Part shown: positions 51,751-61,745 of the stretch, in pieces
Position numbering within the stretch: the stretch's first letter is position 1
Layout of the letters: the number at the start of each line of letters is the position of its first letter
Assembly: GCA_949752735.1 (NCBI GenBank)
Contig: OX457039.1
Coordinates: forward strand, 72,328,432 to 72,392,431
DNA: 64,000 nt
Source of the DNA: Lumbricus terrestris
Taxonomy: Eukaryota > Annelida > Clitellata > Crassiclitellata > Lumbricidae
Reading direction: 5' to 3'
Notes under the pieces: model-generated
Seen by the model: the letters and a program-made list of their open reading frames with translations, nothing else
Told to the model about the DNA's origin: nothing
Database searches by the model: none
Translations under genes and position numbers: made by a program

Positions 51751-51896
51751 GGGAGGGGCACATCCCCTCCCCATAACCCTGCCCCTCCCAGTCTCGGTGC
51801 TACGTGCATCACGAGCGTCCTCCGGACGCTCAATTGTCTCCCCCCCAGAAACCTCAATTCCCCCCCCCCAGAGGACGGGGACTAGATTAAACACTG

Positions 51897-52560
51897 ATCC
51901 CTGTGGAACTCCTAAAAACACCGGCACCCAGTTAGATCTGGAATTACCAGCTATAACCATTTGGGTACGACCAGACAAGTAAGATTGAAGCCATAGGAGA
52001 GGGACACCTTTAATACCATAGGAGGATTCAAGGCGCTGGAGCAAAATTTTGTGAACGACCAAAGGCTGCTGATACATCAAAGAGTGCAAGAAGGGAAACC
52101 TGAGCCTTATCAATAGCTGCATAGATGTCATCTAACATGGAGAGTAGGGCTGTTTCAGTTGAATGGAAAGCCCGAAAACCAGATTGGCGAGAGGGGAGAA
52201 GACCTGATGATTCAAGGTAAGGAAGAATCTGAATGGAAACCAGACGCTCAAGGGTTTTAGAAAGAAAAGACAGGTTGGAAATAGGCCGATAATTTTGACA
52301 GTGGCTAGGATCAAGATTAGTTTTCTTAAGTGAAGGAAAAACCAAAGCACGTTTTTGAGTACCAGGAATAGAGCCTGCAGCAAGTGATCTATTGAAGAGA
52401 TAGAGAAAAAAAGGAGCAAGATCATCAAGCATGTCAATAATAATAAATGGAGGAAGGGGGTCAAGTTCACATGACCTAAGATTAACACCTGAAAAAACCG
52501 TTCGTAGCTCAGCATCTGTAATGCTACTAGTGCAGTGTAATCTCAGAAAATAAGTTCGAG
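51897..52560 (-). pseudogene. LINE family A-like, 5' part of RT, upstream half of the split element
   Basis: The minus strand reads LAPFFLYLFNRSLAAGSIPG, TQKRALVFPSLKKTNLDPSH, CQNYRPISNLSFLSKTLERL, SRQSGFRAFHSTETALLSML and VSLLALFDVSAAF. After a frameshift come DHKILLQRLESSYGIKGVPL and LQSYLSGRTQMVIAGNS, up to VFLGVPQGSV, where the TIR element enters. The endonuclease region is not present; upstream of 52560 the sequence is unassigned. Confidence 0.88.
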
Positions 52561-52721
52561 GAAAATTGCTAGACTGATAAAATTGAGAATCTAGCTTGTC
52601 AAATGTTGTCTCCTAGACTTGACCTCTCCGAATTTTTGACATGACAAAGTGGCTTGACCGAAACAAACAGAGGAGCTATAAAATAATAATAATATTAACC
52701 CTCTATTGCATGAATTGCGTA

Positions 52722-52852
52722 TGGACCTTGGGCAAGTTCTTCACTCGCAATTGCTCAGCGCTTCGGCGTGATACTTCGATGCAGTGTCCGCTCTGTAGCC
52801 GGGAGCGCCTCTGAGTAAGGAGCTTGAAGGGGCACTATAACAAGTGCACATA
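52722..52852 (+). mobile_element. SINE family 1, 5'-truncated
   Basis: Starts within the central core (GGACCTTGGGCAAGTTCTTC) and continues through GCTCAGCGCTTCGGCG, CGATGCAGTGTCCGCTCTG and the tail GGGAGCGCCTCTGAG...CTTGAAGGGGCACTATAACA. It runs without a break into the CATA microsatellite. Confidence 0.85.
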
Positions 52853-52990
52853 CATACATACATACATACATACATACATACATACATACATACATACATA
52901 CATACATACATACATACATACATACATACATACATGCATACATGCATACATGCATACATGCATGCATGCATGCATGCATGCATGCATGAC
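52853..52990. repeat. (CATA)n then (CATG)n microsatellite
   Basis: About 22 CATA units followed by mixed CATA/CATG and pure CATG units. It begins in the A-rich 3' tail of a SINE, GTGCACATACATACATA. Confidence 0.95.
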
Positions 52991-53147
52991 TCTAATAAGG
53001 GCCCCATACATGTGCAAAAGTTGTAGGCCTATAATTATGCTAAAATCAGCAGTGTTCAAGTTATTTGACAATTTGTTCTGAGATTTTGACTCATTTTTAC
53101 TATCATGATTAGCTTTTCAATGATGAAACATATTCTTGTTGCATGTG

Positions 53148-53530
53148 TGCGACCGGTGTCGCGTGACAGATCTCTCTCCCCTATAAGTCTCCTCCCGGAG
53201 ACTCTGTTTCGAAACAGATTCTGCGGATCTGTTCCACAATAAATTCGCCCCCCGGAGACTATATTCTGAAATAAAGTCTCCGGGGGGAGAGAATATTTCC
53301 TCCGCCTACGAAACAAAGTCTTCCCCGTTGAGCGTGAAATCGGCTACAGTCGCATAAAAGTTATAGATGAGCTGGATAAACGGTTAGTTTATGTTGCTAA
53401 ATTATTTAACACGAACATATAGATACCTTTACACCAGAAAAATGTCTTCCAATGCAGATTTTCAGCCAGGGGGAGACTCTGTTTCGGGAGGAGACTTTGT
53501 ATTGGGGGAGACTTTATTTCGTGACACCGG
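53148..53530. mobile_element. Probable foldback MITE rich in GGAGACTYTGTTTCG
   Basis: Inverted outer ends CCGGTGTCGCG and CCGGTGTCACG. Inside, the word GGAGACTCTGTTTCG or a close variant occurs five times in both orientations next to runs of G or C. No target-site duplication could be fixed and no frame is present. Confidence 0.6.
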
Positions 53531-53820
53531 CTCTTTTCGGCCGAACATGTTGAAGGAATTCCCTGCCTGACCAATATTTATTACTTGACAATGCTCATAC
53601 TGATGTCACATTTAAAATGGTTAGACTCATAGTAAATTTTATTGTTCTCATCAAGGCATGGGCAATGGCCTAAGTAATTATGAGTTTATGACATATATAA
53701 CTAACTAGCTTCATACATTCGAAACGAAGAATGCTAATAAGCCTACTGTGTTGTGAGATTTTTCAATATTGAATATTTAGTTTAATTTTTGACAGACTGC
53801 ATTATAGTTCCCAAGCAAAG

Positions 53821-53893
53821 CAATCTATCTGTCTGTCTGTCTGTCTTTCTGTCTGTTATCTATCTATCCATCTATCTTTCTATCCTCTTTCCC

Positions 53894-53926
<33 letters not shown>

Positions 53927-54001
53927 CCATCCATCCATCCATCCATCCATCCATCCATCCATCTATCATCTATCATCTATCTGTCTGTCTGTCTGTCTGT
54001 A

Positions 54002-54037
<36 letters not shown>

Positions 54038-54066
54038 GATCGATCCATCTATTTATCTATCTATGG
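53821..54066. repeat. Compound tetranucleotide microsatellite (CTGT, ATCC, CTAT)
   Basis: Successive blocks of CTGT, ATCC and ATCT units over about 245 bp, followed by a short SINE/LINE-like TTTATATAGCGTCTCATA fragment. The interval 53531-53820 holds nothing recognisable. Confidence 0.92.
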
Positions 54067-54346
54067 AATTTATATAGCGTCTCATAAAGTAACTATATTC
54101 TCTTCAGACCTGCAGAGCATATTATGCTGTCGTCCTCTGTAGCCGTATACACTGATAGCGATTAAGCGACGCTGTGACCTATATTATAATGTATAGGCTG
54201 TCGACCTATTCTGTCTATTATACAATGAATATACACATGCATGTTCGTGTGGTCTATGTTTACATCAGATGCTCACCCTCGATCGTTTGCAATGGCATAT
54301 CAGAGATGCACGTTCAAGCGTTTCCACTGGAGGACCTCGCATACAC

Positions 54347-54378
<32 letters not shown>

Positions 54379-54417
54379 ACTGGCTGACAGCAGCGGCAAC
54401 ACCGACAGTCGAAGGCC

Positions 54418-54460
<43 letters not shown>
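54347..54460. repeat. Two (CTG)n tracts
   Basis: Ten CTG triplets at 54347-54378 and about fourteen at 54418-54460, separated by 40 bp. Not within a supported gene. Confidence 0.92.
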
Positions 54461-54461
<1 letters not shown>

Positions 54462-54954
54462 GAACTGGATGGCAAACGTTCGTGCAAGCATCGGGCTTCT
54501 ATCCGGCCGCATAGGCCTACATCGTGTGCCGGTGATTGTGGTACGAAGGACACAGTACACGATTGTGCGTCTGTGAGTGCTTGTTTGTGTGTTGATGCAT
54601 GACGTTGTCTTCACATATTAGAGCCGCGGATGTTTGGTTGTCAGGGTGACAACATCTACCGGTGACCATGGAACTGATGACTGCAGCAGCAGCTGTCTTA
54701 TTCCATCCAATCGACCGAATAGTCCACTTCAATATTATTGCCAGCAGCACCATCTGCAGTCGATAAAAAACGTTAGACGTTTACATGATTCTATCTGTGA
54801 CTACATTGTAGATGTTTCGCTCGCTCTCTCTCTCGCGTCACGCGGCTGTCTATATCCGTCTTTGGATCTGTGTTCGTGTCTGCATAGAGGTAGGTAAGTG
54901 CAATATTTCAAATGAATTATTCATGTTTGATTATGTTCTTTTAGTGTTGTTTGT

Positions 54955-55013
54955 TGTTGTTGTCGTTGTCGTTGTTGTTGTTGTCGTTGTTGTTGTTGTC
55001 GTTGTTGCTGTTG
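54955..55013. repeat. (GTT)n/(GTC) microsatellite
   Basis: About twenty triplets, mainly GTT with interspersed GTC. Sequence from 55080 to 55250 contains two AAAAGGTCWTCAG modules like those near 9300 and 61800. Confidence 0.9.
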
Positions 55014-55367
55014 ATACTCCCATGGATTACTACGTCACAGAGAATCGTCACTTAGAATCGTTCGTAAATGTTGGTAAAATACAAGGAAAGAAATACTAAA
55101 AAGGTCATCAGTTTTTTTGCAGCGAAAATGGTATATTTGCGTGAGATTTGGACCAAAAGACTAAAAAAATAAAAAGGTCTTCAGGTTTTCAGTAGCGGAA
55201 ATGGTAGATTTCTCGGAATCTTTTTAGCAAATGAATAAAAAGTCTCTGAAAATTTTGGCGAGGATGAAGTTGTTGTCGGCGACCCAGTCGTCCACTCAAA
55301 ATGTCCGGCCAAAACGGACTTCTTCTCGCCCCAGAAGCTGGAAAAACGCGGTTGCTCCCATCATCTC

Positions 55368-55556
<189 letters not shown>

Positions 55557-55605
55557 AAAAGTAAAGTCATCCCAGGGCCGAAGGCTAGGGTTAGGGTTAG
55601 GGTCC

Positions 55606-55795
55606 TTCGCCATTTCAACTCTAAACATCACCCACCTTAGCCGTCCATCTATCTGCCTGCCTGACTCTCCGGACTTGACCCGCTGCCTATCGATTTTGTT
55701 TTGATTAAGCGCCTGTGAATAAGCTGGTTCCCGCGACTTGGCTTTTGTGGGCGCTGTAGAAATCTCGAGATTACGATTACGATTTCTTGGCCCTT
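55606..55795 (+). mobile_element. LINE family B, 3' UTR-only insertion
   Basis: Matches the end of the 34690-35577 copy from CATTTCAACTCTAAACATCA through CTGACTCTCCGGACTTGACC to GTAGAAATCTCGAGATTACG and a (GATTAC)n tail. Strongly 5'-truncated. Three TTAGGG units lie just upstream (55588-55605). Confidence 0.88.
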
Positions 55796-56022
55796 GAGCC
55801 GGCAATGGACGAATCCCAAGGTCCTGGACACGGGGCCAGTGATTTTCCAGGACTTGCCGTTTACTTTCCAGCTTACGCTGGTACCAAATTATACTGCTTC
55901 GTGACAGAGGCACGTGTGCGTAAACACTAAGCAACTTGCCCAAGGTCGTTACCCGGATTCGAACCGCAACCGCCCGATCCGTGAGCGAGCGAGTTAACGA
56001 TCAGCCACCAGGTCGCACTGCA
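55796..56022 (-). mobile_element. tRNA-derived SINE, family 3
   Basis: On the minus strand the head is GACCTGGTGGCTGATCGTTA with B box GGTTCGAATCC. It is followed by ACGACCTTGGGCAAGTTGCT, a core shared with SINE family 1, and then a different body (TGCCTCTGTCACGAAGCAG). It abuts the LINE family B tail. The interval 56023-56194 shows nothing. Confidence 0.78.
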
Positions 56023-56194
56023 TCATCATCGTAGTCATTGTCATCTGCAGGTGAATTCATTATTAGTCATTAATTGCAGTCGTTACTAATTAATGATCGC
56101 GTCGACAGTTATTGTCTGCAAATTAAAGACGAAAACCCGGATGCCCGATGCTAATTGAAATGAGTCGATATTAAGTGCGCAGAGGCAACGAGAG

Positions 56195-56378
56195 ATGCTC
56201 AGAGGGAGGCAAAGAGGGAGGAAAAGTGGGAGGCACAGAGGGATGCAGAGAGGAAGGCAGTTAGGGAGGCAGAAAGAGACGAATGATGACAGCAGCGGCA
56301 GATGTAGGGCGAGGGAGAGAGGGAGGGAGAGAGAGGGGGGGAGAGAGGGAGGGAGGAAGAGGGAGGGAGGAAGAGGGG
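56195..56378. repeat. Purine-rich (GGGA)n / (GAGG)n tract
   Basis: Imperfect GGGAGGCAGAGA units followed by GAGGGAGG units over 180 bp. A perfect (TA)n run is at 56618-56650. No gene in 56379-56890. Confidence 0.85.
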
Positions 56379-56612
56379 TAATGCGACATGAACAGGTTGT
56401 GCATGCTGAATATTTTTGGTCCAGGAGTCGTGGGCCTGTTTATCCATAAGTATTCAATTGAGATTATCCACTCCTCCCCCCAATGGGTTGCCCCATACTG
56501 TGTACGGGGTGGCTCATGAACCATGGGTGCCGGTATTTCCGGTTTCATAGGCCCAGTCATGTACATGCGTTTCGTTAATTTTCTGCAATGTGGCTATTTA
56601 AATTATAATAAG

Positions 56613-56660
<48 letters not shown>

Positions 56661-56889
56661 AGTATGACATGTCATAATAAGGGTTTTGACTGGTTCAGAG
56701 AACATACACACTGTAAATTCACCAAAAGTTCCACATAGTTGGCTCTTAAAATCCGTCACAGTATCCACTGACACAGCACAGTCCACTGTGTCCATCCAAG
56801 CCATATTCCACGAGTCCATTCCACCTGCACTGAAGCATTTCTGCCATGACATTCCTTTTGACTTATATTATATATAAATATGTTTCCTT

Positions 56890-57512
56890 GTTTGGTGCTA
56901 ATTAAAATTTTGACTCTGTGGATCATGATCTTCTCCTAAGTCGTATTCATGATCTTTTGGGATTAGGGATTTGCCACTTGAATGGATCACTTCCTATCTA
57001 TCGGAGCGCACCACCTCAACTATTTTCCACTCAACTCGGTCTCCTTGGTGTCCTGCTCCTTTTGGCCTCCCCCAGGGTTCCGTCCTGGGGCCTCTTCTTT
57101 ACCTCCTCTTCACGGCTGACATAGAGGCCCTACTTGCCTCTTGTTCCCTTAAGAGTCACTCTTACGCTGATGACGTTCAGTCCTACACTCATTGTTCAGC
57201 GTCCCAAGCTGCCTCTGCCGTCCGACTTATGTCACTTGCCACTGACTGTCTTACTGCTTGGATGTCATCCAACCGACTCCGCTTAAACCCTTCTAAAACC
57301 AAATATATCTGGCTTGGAACTCGTCAACAGCTGGGTAAGATTGATCTGGGTTTCTAGCCTCTGAATTCCCCATCTTTGTTTTTTCCACATCTGTGCGCAA
57401 TCTGGGTATCGTCCTGGACTCGGAGCTGTCTTTTGTTGATCATCTCAAGGCCTTGACTCGCTCTTTTTACTACCATTTGCGTCAGCTGCGAGTCGTGTCT
57501 CGCTCTCTAATA
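56890..57512 (+). pseudogene. LINE family A, RT catalytic region (first of three pieces)
   Basis: Reads FDSVDHDLLLSRIHDLLG, then in a shifted frame GLPQGSVLGPLLYLLFTADI, SHSYADDVQSYTHCSASQA (catalytic YADD) and LTAWMSSNRLRLNPSKTKYI. It continues through a frameshift to SVRNLGIVLDSELSF and FYYHLRQLRVVSRS, where LINE family E enters. The element resumes at about 58881 and again at 59161. Confidence 0.88.
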
Positions 57513-58880
57513 ATAATAATTATAATAATAATAACGACAATTTATATGGCGCCGTAACGCGGCCATACCGCTACAAGGGCGCCTCACAAACGGCCAACTG
57601 CGGGATACGCCTTAGCAAACAGATAAGTTTTAAGCTTTGTTTTGAAAGAGTCCACTGAGGCGGCCAATCTAATGTCCGGTGGAAGACTGTTCCAGCATCT
57701 GGGACCAGCAACCGAGAATGCGCGGTCGCCGAAACGTGTCCTCATCCTCCGTACACGGAGGTCGGTCTTCCCAAGCGACCTGAGTCGCAGCCCGGAAGCG
57801 GAGGAATGGGTCTCGGAACAGTAGTCGCGGATGTATTCAGGCACAGTCTCATGAAGCGAGTTGTAGACCAGCAAACTGAGCTTGAACTCAATTCGGAACG
57901 GGACAGGCAGCCAATGCAAGACGTCGCGTAGGAGTGGTGTAACATGATCATATTTTCTCCTATTACAAATGAGTTTGGCCGCGGCATTGAGCACCGACTG
58001 AAGTCCGTCCAAAAGACACGCAGGCGCTCCGGCCAGCAGACTGTTACAGCGGTCCACTTGAGAGATGACGAAAGCAGAGACGGCTGCTCTAGCGGCCTCG
58101 AAAGGCAAGGACTTGATACAGCTCCTGATGAGACGGAGCTGGCGAAAACAGCTGCTGACCGTTCTAGCCACATGGCGCCTCATGGACAAGTCAGACTCCA
58201 GCACAACGCCCAGATCACGCACCGAGGTCGAAAGCGTGATCGAAGCCCCGCAGACGCTGAGCGCACCGGTGTCAAGATGAAGGCACCGTCTACTGGTTGC
58301 GCACCACATAAAGTCTGTCTTCTCGGGGTTGAGCCGCAGTCTGTTCGATCTCATCCACTCTGCGATCCGCTCAATACCAAGCTCCATTCGCTGCCGCTGG
58401 TGTACAGCCGTTGATGGAGGTCCTGACGTGTAGAGCTGCGTGTCGTCGGCATAGAAGTGTGATGACAGGCCGAGACTCGTGGCAAGCTCTCCCACGTCGG
58501 CCGTGTAGAGTAGGAAAAGCAGCGGACCGAGCACGGAGCCCTGAGGGACTCCACAGACGAGGGAGCGGACGGATGAAAAAAACCCGTCGAAGAGCACTGA
58601 CTGTTGGCGACCACTGAGGTAGGAGCGGAGCCAGTCGAGCGCGACCGATCGGATCCCGAATGTTCTTGATAAGCGCTCAACCAAGATGTCGTGGTCGACG
58701 GTATCGAACGCGGCTGAAAGGTCCAGCAGACCGAGCAGAGCGTGGTTACCTGCGTCGATCGCCTCGATGATGTCATTGACTACCTTCAGTAGTGCGGTCT
58801 CGGTTGAATGACAACTCCGATAGGCCGACTGATTGGCTGGTAGAAGACCGGTCGACGACAGGTACTCGGTCAGCTGGATG
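57513..58880 (-). pseudogene. LINE family E, RT domain with intact frame, inserted into LINE A
   Basis: The minus strand from about 58880 reads TGLLPANQSAYRSCHSTETA, LLDLSAAFDTVDHDILVERL, LVCGVPQGSVLGPLLFLLY, LSSHFYADDTQLYTSGPP (catalytic YADD), MRSNRLRLNPEKTDFMWC, STSVRDLGVVLESDLSM and VLHWLPVPFRIEFKLSLLVY, then RTRFGDRAFSVAGPRCWNSL before a stop at 57584. From 58684 to 57584 the frame is unbroken for 366 codons, the longest RT segment in the window. The 5' part (endonuclease and fingers) is missing. The 3' end is GGCGCC...TATAAATTG with a (TAA)n tail at 57513-57532. Confidence 0.92.
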
Positions 58881-58934
58881 TCTTACTCTTCCGCTTCCAC
58901 CTTGGTCCATGTCTTTATTGCTACTCGATTGGAT
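58881..58934 (+). pseudogene. LINE family A, second piece (about 54 bp)
   Basis: Reads SYSSASTLVHVFIATRLD, the segment between the RT core and the YCNSLL-type motif. It lies between the LINE E and SINE family 2 insertions. Confidence 0.75.
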
Positions 58935-59158
58935 TAAATGTAAAATGTGAATGTAAATGTAATCGCATATTTATATAGCGGCTGTCTTATGGCCTCGACC
59001 CTGAGGGCGAGATCCTTCACCACCGCTACTCCACGTTTATATTGCGACCGAGCCACCCGCAGTAAAGATCCGAGAAGTTAATCTCTGATAAACCGACCGA
59101 CCGGGAATCGAACCCGGGCCGCCGGCGTGGCGAGCGGGCTACCAACCCACTCGGCCAC
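58935..59158 (-). mobile_element. tRNA-derived SINE, family 2 (Leu/Ser-tRNA-like head), well preserved
   Basis: The minus-strand head begins CAGTGGCCGAGTGGGTTGGT with an A box TGGCCGAGTGG as in tRNA-Leu/Ser. It continues AGCCCGCTCGCCACGCCGG and has a perfect B box GGTTCGATTCC within CCCGGGTTCGATTCCCGG. The body and tail end GCCGCTATATAAATATGCGA and (ATTTACAT)n. It has no anticodon arm that I would call functional, and it carries a 3' body, so it is a SINE and not a tRNA gene. Confidence 0.88.
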
Positions 59159-59668
59159 TGTTCTTCTCTCTACTTTGGCCTTCCTCAGGTTCGCTTAAGT
59201 GGTTTAAAATTGGAGGGGGTCCTGCGGGCGGCTCCACGCTTGGTGGGTGGCGTCCCTAAGTTTGGCCACATTTCTGACTATATTCGTGATGTCTTACACT
59301 GGCTTCCGGTTCTGTCACGCATTCATTTCAGGGTTGCTTCTTTTGCTTGGCGCTGCGTCTTGGACACAGCACCTCCCTATCTCTGTGAGTTCTTCACCTT
59401 GACCTCAACTGCTGTGGGTCGCCGATCTCTGCGCTCGGTCTCTAGAGGTGACTTTATGGTTCCTTATGCCCGCACTGTCACTAGGCAGAACAGGGCGTTT
59501 TCGGTCACAGGACCTTCCGCTTGGAATGACCTTTCCTCTAACCTGCGTTTCCACCCTCGGAACATGTCTGGCTCTTTCTATAGATTGCTCAAGACTTTTC
59601 TTTTTGACCGGACTTGGGTCGGGAGCGCCACTGAGTAGTCTCCTTGAAGGGGCGCTATATAAATTACA
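59159..59668 (+). pseudogene. LINE family A, third piece, RT C-terminus and 3' UTR
   Basis: Reads APRLVGGVPKFGHISDYI, DVLHWLPVLSRIHFRVASFA, TAPPYLCEFFTLTSTAV, RAFSVTGPSAWNDLSSNLR and FDRTWVGSATE before a stop at 59636. It ends GGGAGCGCCACTGAGTAG...CTTGAAGGGGCGCTATATAA. With the pieces at 56890 and 58881 it makes one element of about 1.2 kb after removal of its guests. Confidence 0.9.
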
Positions 59669-59671
59669 TAG

Positions 59672-59734
59672 ATTTTCTATCTATCTATTGATCTATCTAA
59701 ATTACATAGATAGATCAATAGATGGATAGAAAAT
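59672..59734. repeat. Near-perfect 28 bp inverted repeat at a LINE tail
   Basis: The arms 59672-59699 and 59707-59734 (ATTTTCTATCTATC... and its inverse) differ at one position, with a 7 bp centre. The right arm looks like an inverted copy of the LINE's own tail microsatellite. Confidence 0.88.
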
Positions 59735-59941
59735 GACCTCTTCCACTACAGTGGCGGTGCAAGGATTTCATGTTGGGGGGAGGGGTGCAGTCAGCTCTTA
59801 CTTCGTCCCAGGGGCGCAAATATAGAACCTTTTACTGGCGTCCTCATATTGCAAATGACAAAAGCGCGAAGCGCGTTAGTACGAAACCTGTATACCGACT
59901 ACTACTAGGTGTCTGGGCAGCGTCGTAAGCTCCCCTAGCGG

Positions 59942-60116
59942 CAGGGCTGTAGGCTACTGGAAAATTTTGAGGGCAAAAATAGGTATGCCCCAAGTATACG
60001 CTGCATACCCACGTATGCCCTCGTTTTCTTAACTAGGCTACGTACACGAAGCCAAATTTCCGTGAGCTGGGTACACGTTGTATACCCGCATAATTATACC
60101 CTCGTGTTCAGACCTG
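59942..60116. mobile_element. hAT MITE, 175 bp, with perfect 8 bp target-site duplication
   Basis: Ends CAGGGCTGTA (left) and inverted CAGGTCTGAA, flanked by CCTAGCGG octamers (59934-59941, 60117-60124). The interior shares TACTGGAAAATTTTGAGG-like and GTATACGCTGYATACCC words with the 8491-8827 element. Confidence 0.85.
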
Positions 60117-60284
60117 CCTAGCGGGTCTGGGGAGGAGCCCCGAAACCAACGCATTTCTAGCTGTTGACATGGACTGGAGCACGTTTCAGACTCTCGTTTG
60201 CCAGCTGCTCATGCCGAGCTGTATTATAGAGTCATGACAACTTCAAGAAGAAGTTGTTTTGTAGAGTCGCAGACTAACAGTGGG

Positions 60285-60500
60285 GCGCGGTGGTGTAGCC
60301 TTGATGGGTTCGGTGCTTTGGAGCCGGATGGTTCCTGGTTCAAATCCATCTCAAACCGACGCGTAGGGACCTTGAGCGTGTCCTTCACTTGCAATTGCTC
60401 AGGTGCTCTTAGGCGTGAAACTTCGATGCAGTGGTGAGCGCCTCTGAGTGGACACTGAATCAGTTTCACACCGAAGCTCATGAGCAATTGTCATGCATGA
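60285..60500 (+). mobile_element. SINE family 1, with disturbed 3' end
   Basis: Head GGCGCGGTGGTGTAGCCTTG, B box GGTTCAAATCC, core GGGACCTTGAGCGTGTCCTT, body TTCGATGCAGTGGTGAGCGC. At about 60430 the sequence turns back on itself (TTTCACACCGAAGCTCATGAGCAATTG is an inverse body segment), so the copy is rearranged. Confidence 0.75.
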
Positions 60501-60504
60501 CGGA

Positions 60505-60577
60505 GACTTAGGGGGACAGAGTGGACGGTCCCCCACAATATATGTGGTGGGGGACCGTCCATGCATTTGCCCCCCCA
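60505..60577. mobile_element. Tiny foldback element or hairpin
   Basis: GGACGGTCCCCCAC (60523-60536) and its exact inverse (60547-60560) form a 14 bp stem with a 10-base loop. A looser outer pairing of GGGGGACAGAG with TTTGCCCCCCC extends it. Confidence 0.7.
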
Positions 60578-60833
60578 AAATCGTTAAGTGTTAGGACATG
60601 CACACTTTATGAATATACGAATATACCGGTGACGTTATAACCAAAGACCTTATAGTCTATAATATCTTTGTTATAACGTTACAAGAAGAGATCTTCGAGT
60701 AAATGACGAAAATTAATTACCATGGGCGGAGTTTATGAGGGGCTAGGGGGGCTAAACTCCCCCCAAGAAGACCCAGAGTCATTTTTTACCGTGAAAATGC
60801 TATCCTTTCTCGGTCTTAGCCCCCCCTATCCAG

Positions 60834-61745
60834 GCCCGTTTTATGGTCATTGTAGGCCTTAGGCACTTTTGCATATTAATCTATTCGTAGGCCCCTATCT
60901 AGAGGAAGAGGAAGACCGAGAAGAATGTGGATGGACGACGTGCTGGAATGGACGGGACTGTCGATGGAGCGGGTGCTACGAGCGGTGCAGCAGAAAGATC
61001 TCTGGAGAGGAATTGTCCATGATGCCGCCAATGTTCGGCATGTCGAATAAGGCACCGACGACGACGACGTAGGCCCCTAGGGCCAATCCAACTCAACTCT
61101 GCATTAATTCAACTGATATGGGAAAGCGGTTAGCAGCTTACGCAACACTTACATGTACATGAAAGATTCAATTTGATTAGAGCAAAGGCATTAATTGAGA
61201 TAGGCTATATCCATGTGATCTACAGTAGAAGATGCATTTGTTGACGAATTTCTTTTGTTTTCTCGAATGTTTGTAGACAAAAAAATCTGTAGCTGAAATG
61301 ATTAGGTCACAAACAGCTGACAGGCTGGTCTCCAGTTTTCCAAATGTCAATATTGCTTTTCGAATTTATCTTTCTATTTTTGGAACAAGTTGTGAAGGTG
61401 AACGTTCTTTTTCGAAACTGAAAATTATCAAAAATTACCTTAGGTCAACGATGTGACAGGCACGATTATCCTCCCTTGCATTACTTTCAATTGAAAACGA
61501 CTTAATGCGAGAAATGACATTTGAAGACGTTATAATCGATTTCGCGAATGCAAAGTTGACATAAAATAATTATAGGCTAGCTTAGCCAATCTGACTGTTT
61601 CATTAGCTAACTCTATCCTTTAAAAAGTTAGCTCGTTAAAATTAAATTTGCAAGTTTTCGTTTTCTGTTTGCTTTTTTCGGTCATTGACCAATCACTGCA
61701 TTTATTTTTTAATATATATTTTTCAGGATTTCGTAGGCCCTGGTA
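60834..61745 (+). mobile_element. hAT element, second copy of the 32603-33498 family, right end lost
   Basis: Begins CAGGCCCGTTTTATGGTCAT and follows the first copy through GGCACTTTTGCATATTAATC. It resumes after a LINE insertion at CCAACTCAACTCTGCATTAA and includes FRIYLSIFGTSCEGERSFSK and LKIIKNYLRSTM. This copy keeps the GERSFSK motif that the first copy has lost by deletion, but has a stop soon after. It ends at GATTTCGTAGGCCCTGGTAA without the terminal CTG. No gene around it. Confidence 0.85.
60898..61068 (+). mobile_element. 5'-truncated LINE insertion with 11 bp target-site duplication, inside the hAT copy
   Basis: Reads RGRPRRMWMDDVLEWTGLSM, ERVLRAVQQKDLW and RGIVHDAANVRHVE before a stop, then a (CGA)n tail. 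GTAGGCCCCTA is repeated at 60887-60897 and 61069-61079. The WTGLSxxxxLRAxxDxxxWRxxVHDAAN signature marks the polymerase C-terminus of a different LINE clade from families A, B and E. Confidence 0.9.

Larger units (their letters stand above)
45630..51896. mobile_element. TIR DNA element carrying an 86 bp satellite, with an LTR element inside; 9 bp target-site duplication
   Basis: Ends CAGTGTTTAATCTAG (left, exact for 15 bp) and its inverse at 51882-51896, followed on both sides by runs of G/C. The LINE sequence ATCCCTGTG is repeated at 45621-45629 and 51897-51905. Without the inserted LTR element (5168 bp plus a 4 bp duplication) it is about 1.1 kb. It has no transposase frame and consists mainly of an 86 bp tandem repeat. 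A 9 bp duplication is not the hAT norm (8 bp), so the superfamily is unsettled. Confidence 0.88.

Noticed and set aside
55588..55606. (TTAGGG)3 as a telomere remnant
   Set aside because: Only three units next to a LINE insertion; too short to support an interstitial telomere.
58935..59158. Functional tRNA-Leu or tRNA-Ser gene
   Set aside because: The A and B boxes are good, but the tRNA-like part continues into a SINE body with a LINE-like tail and lies inside a LINE, so it is called a SINE.
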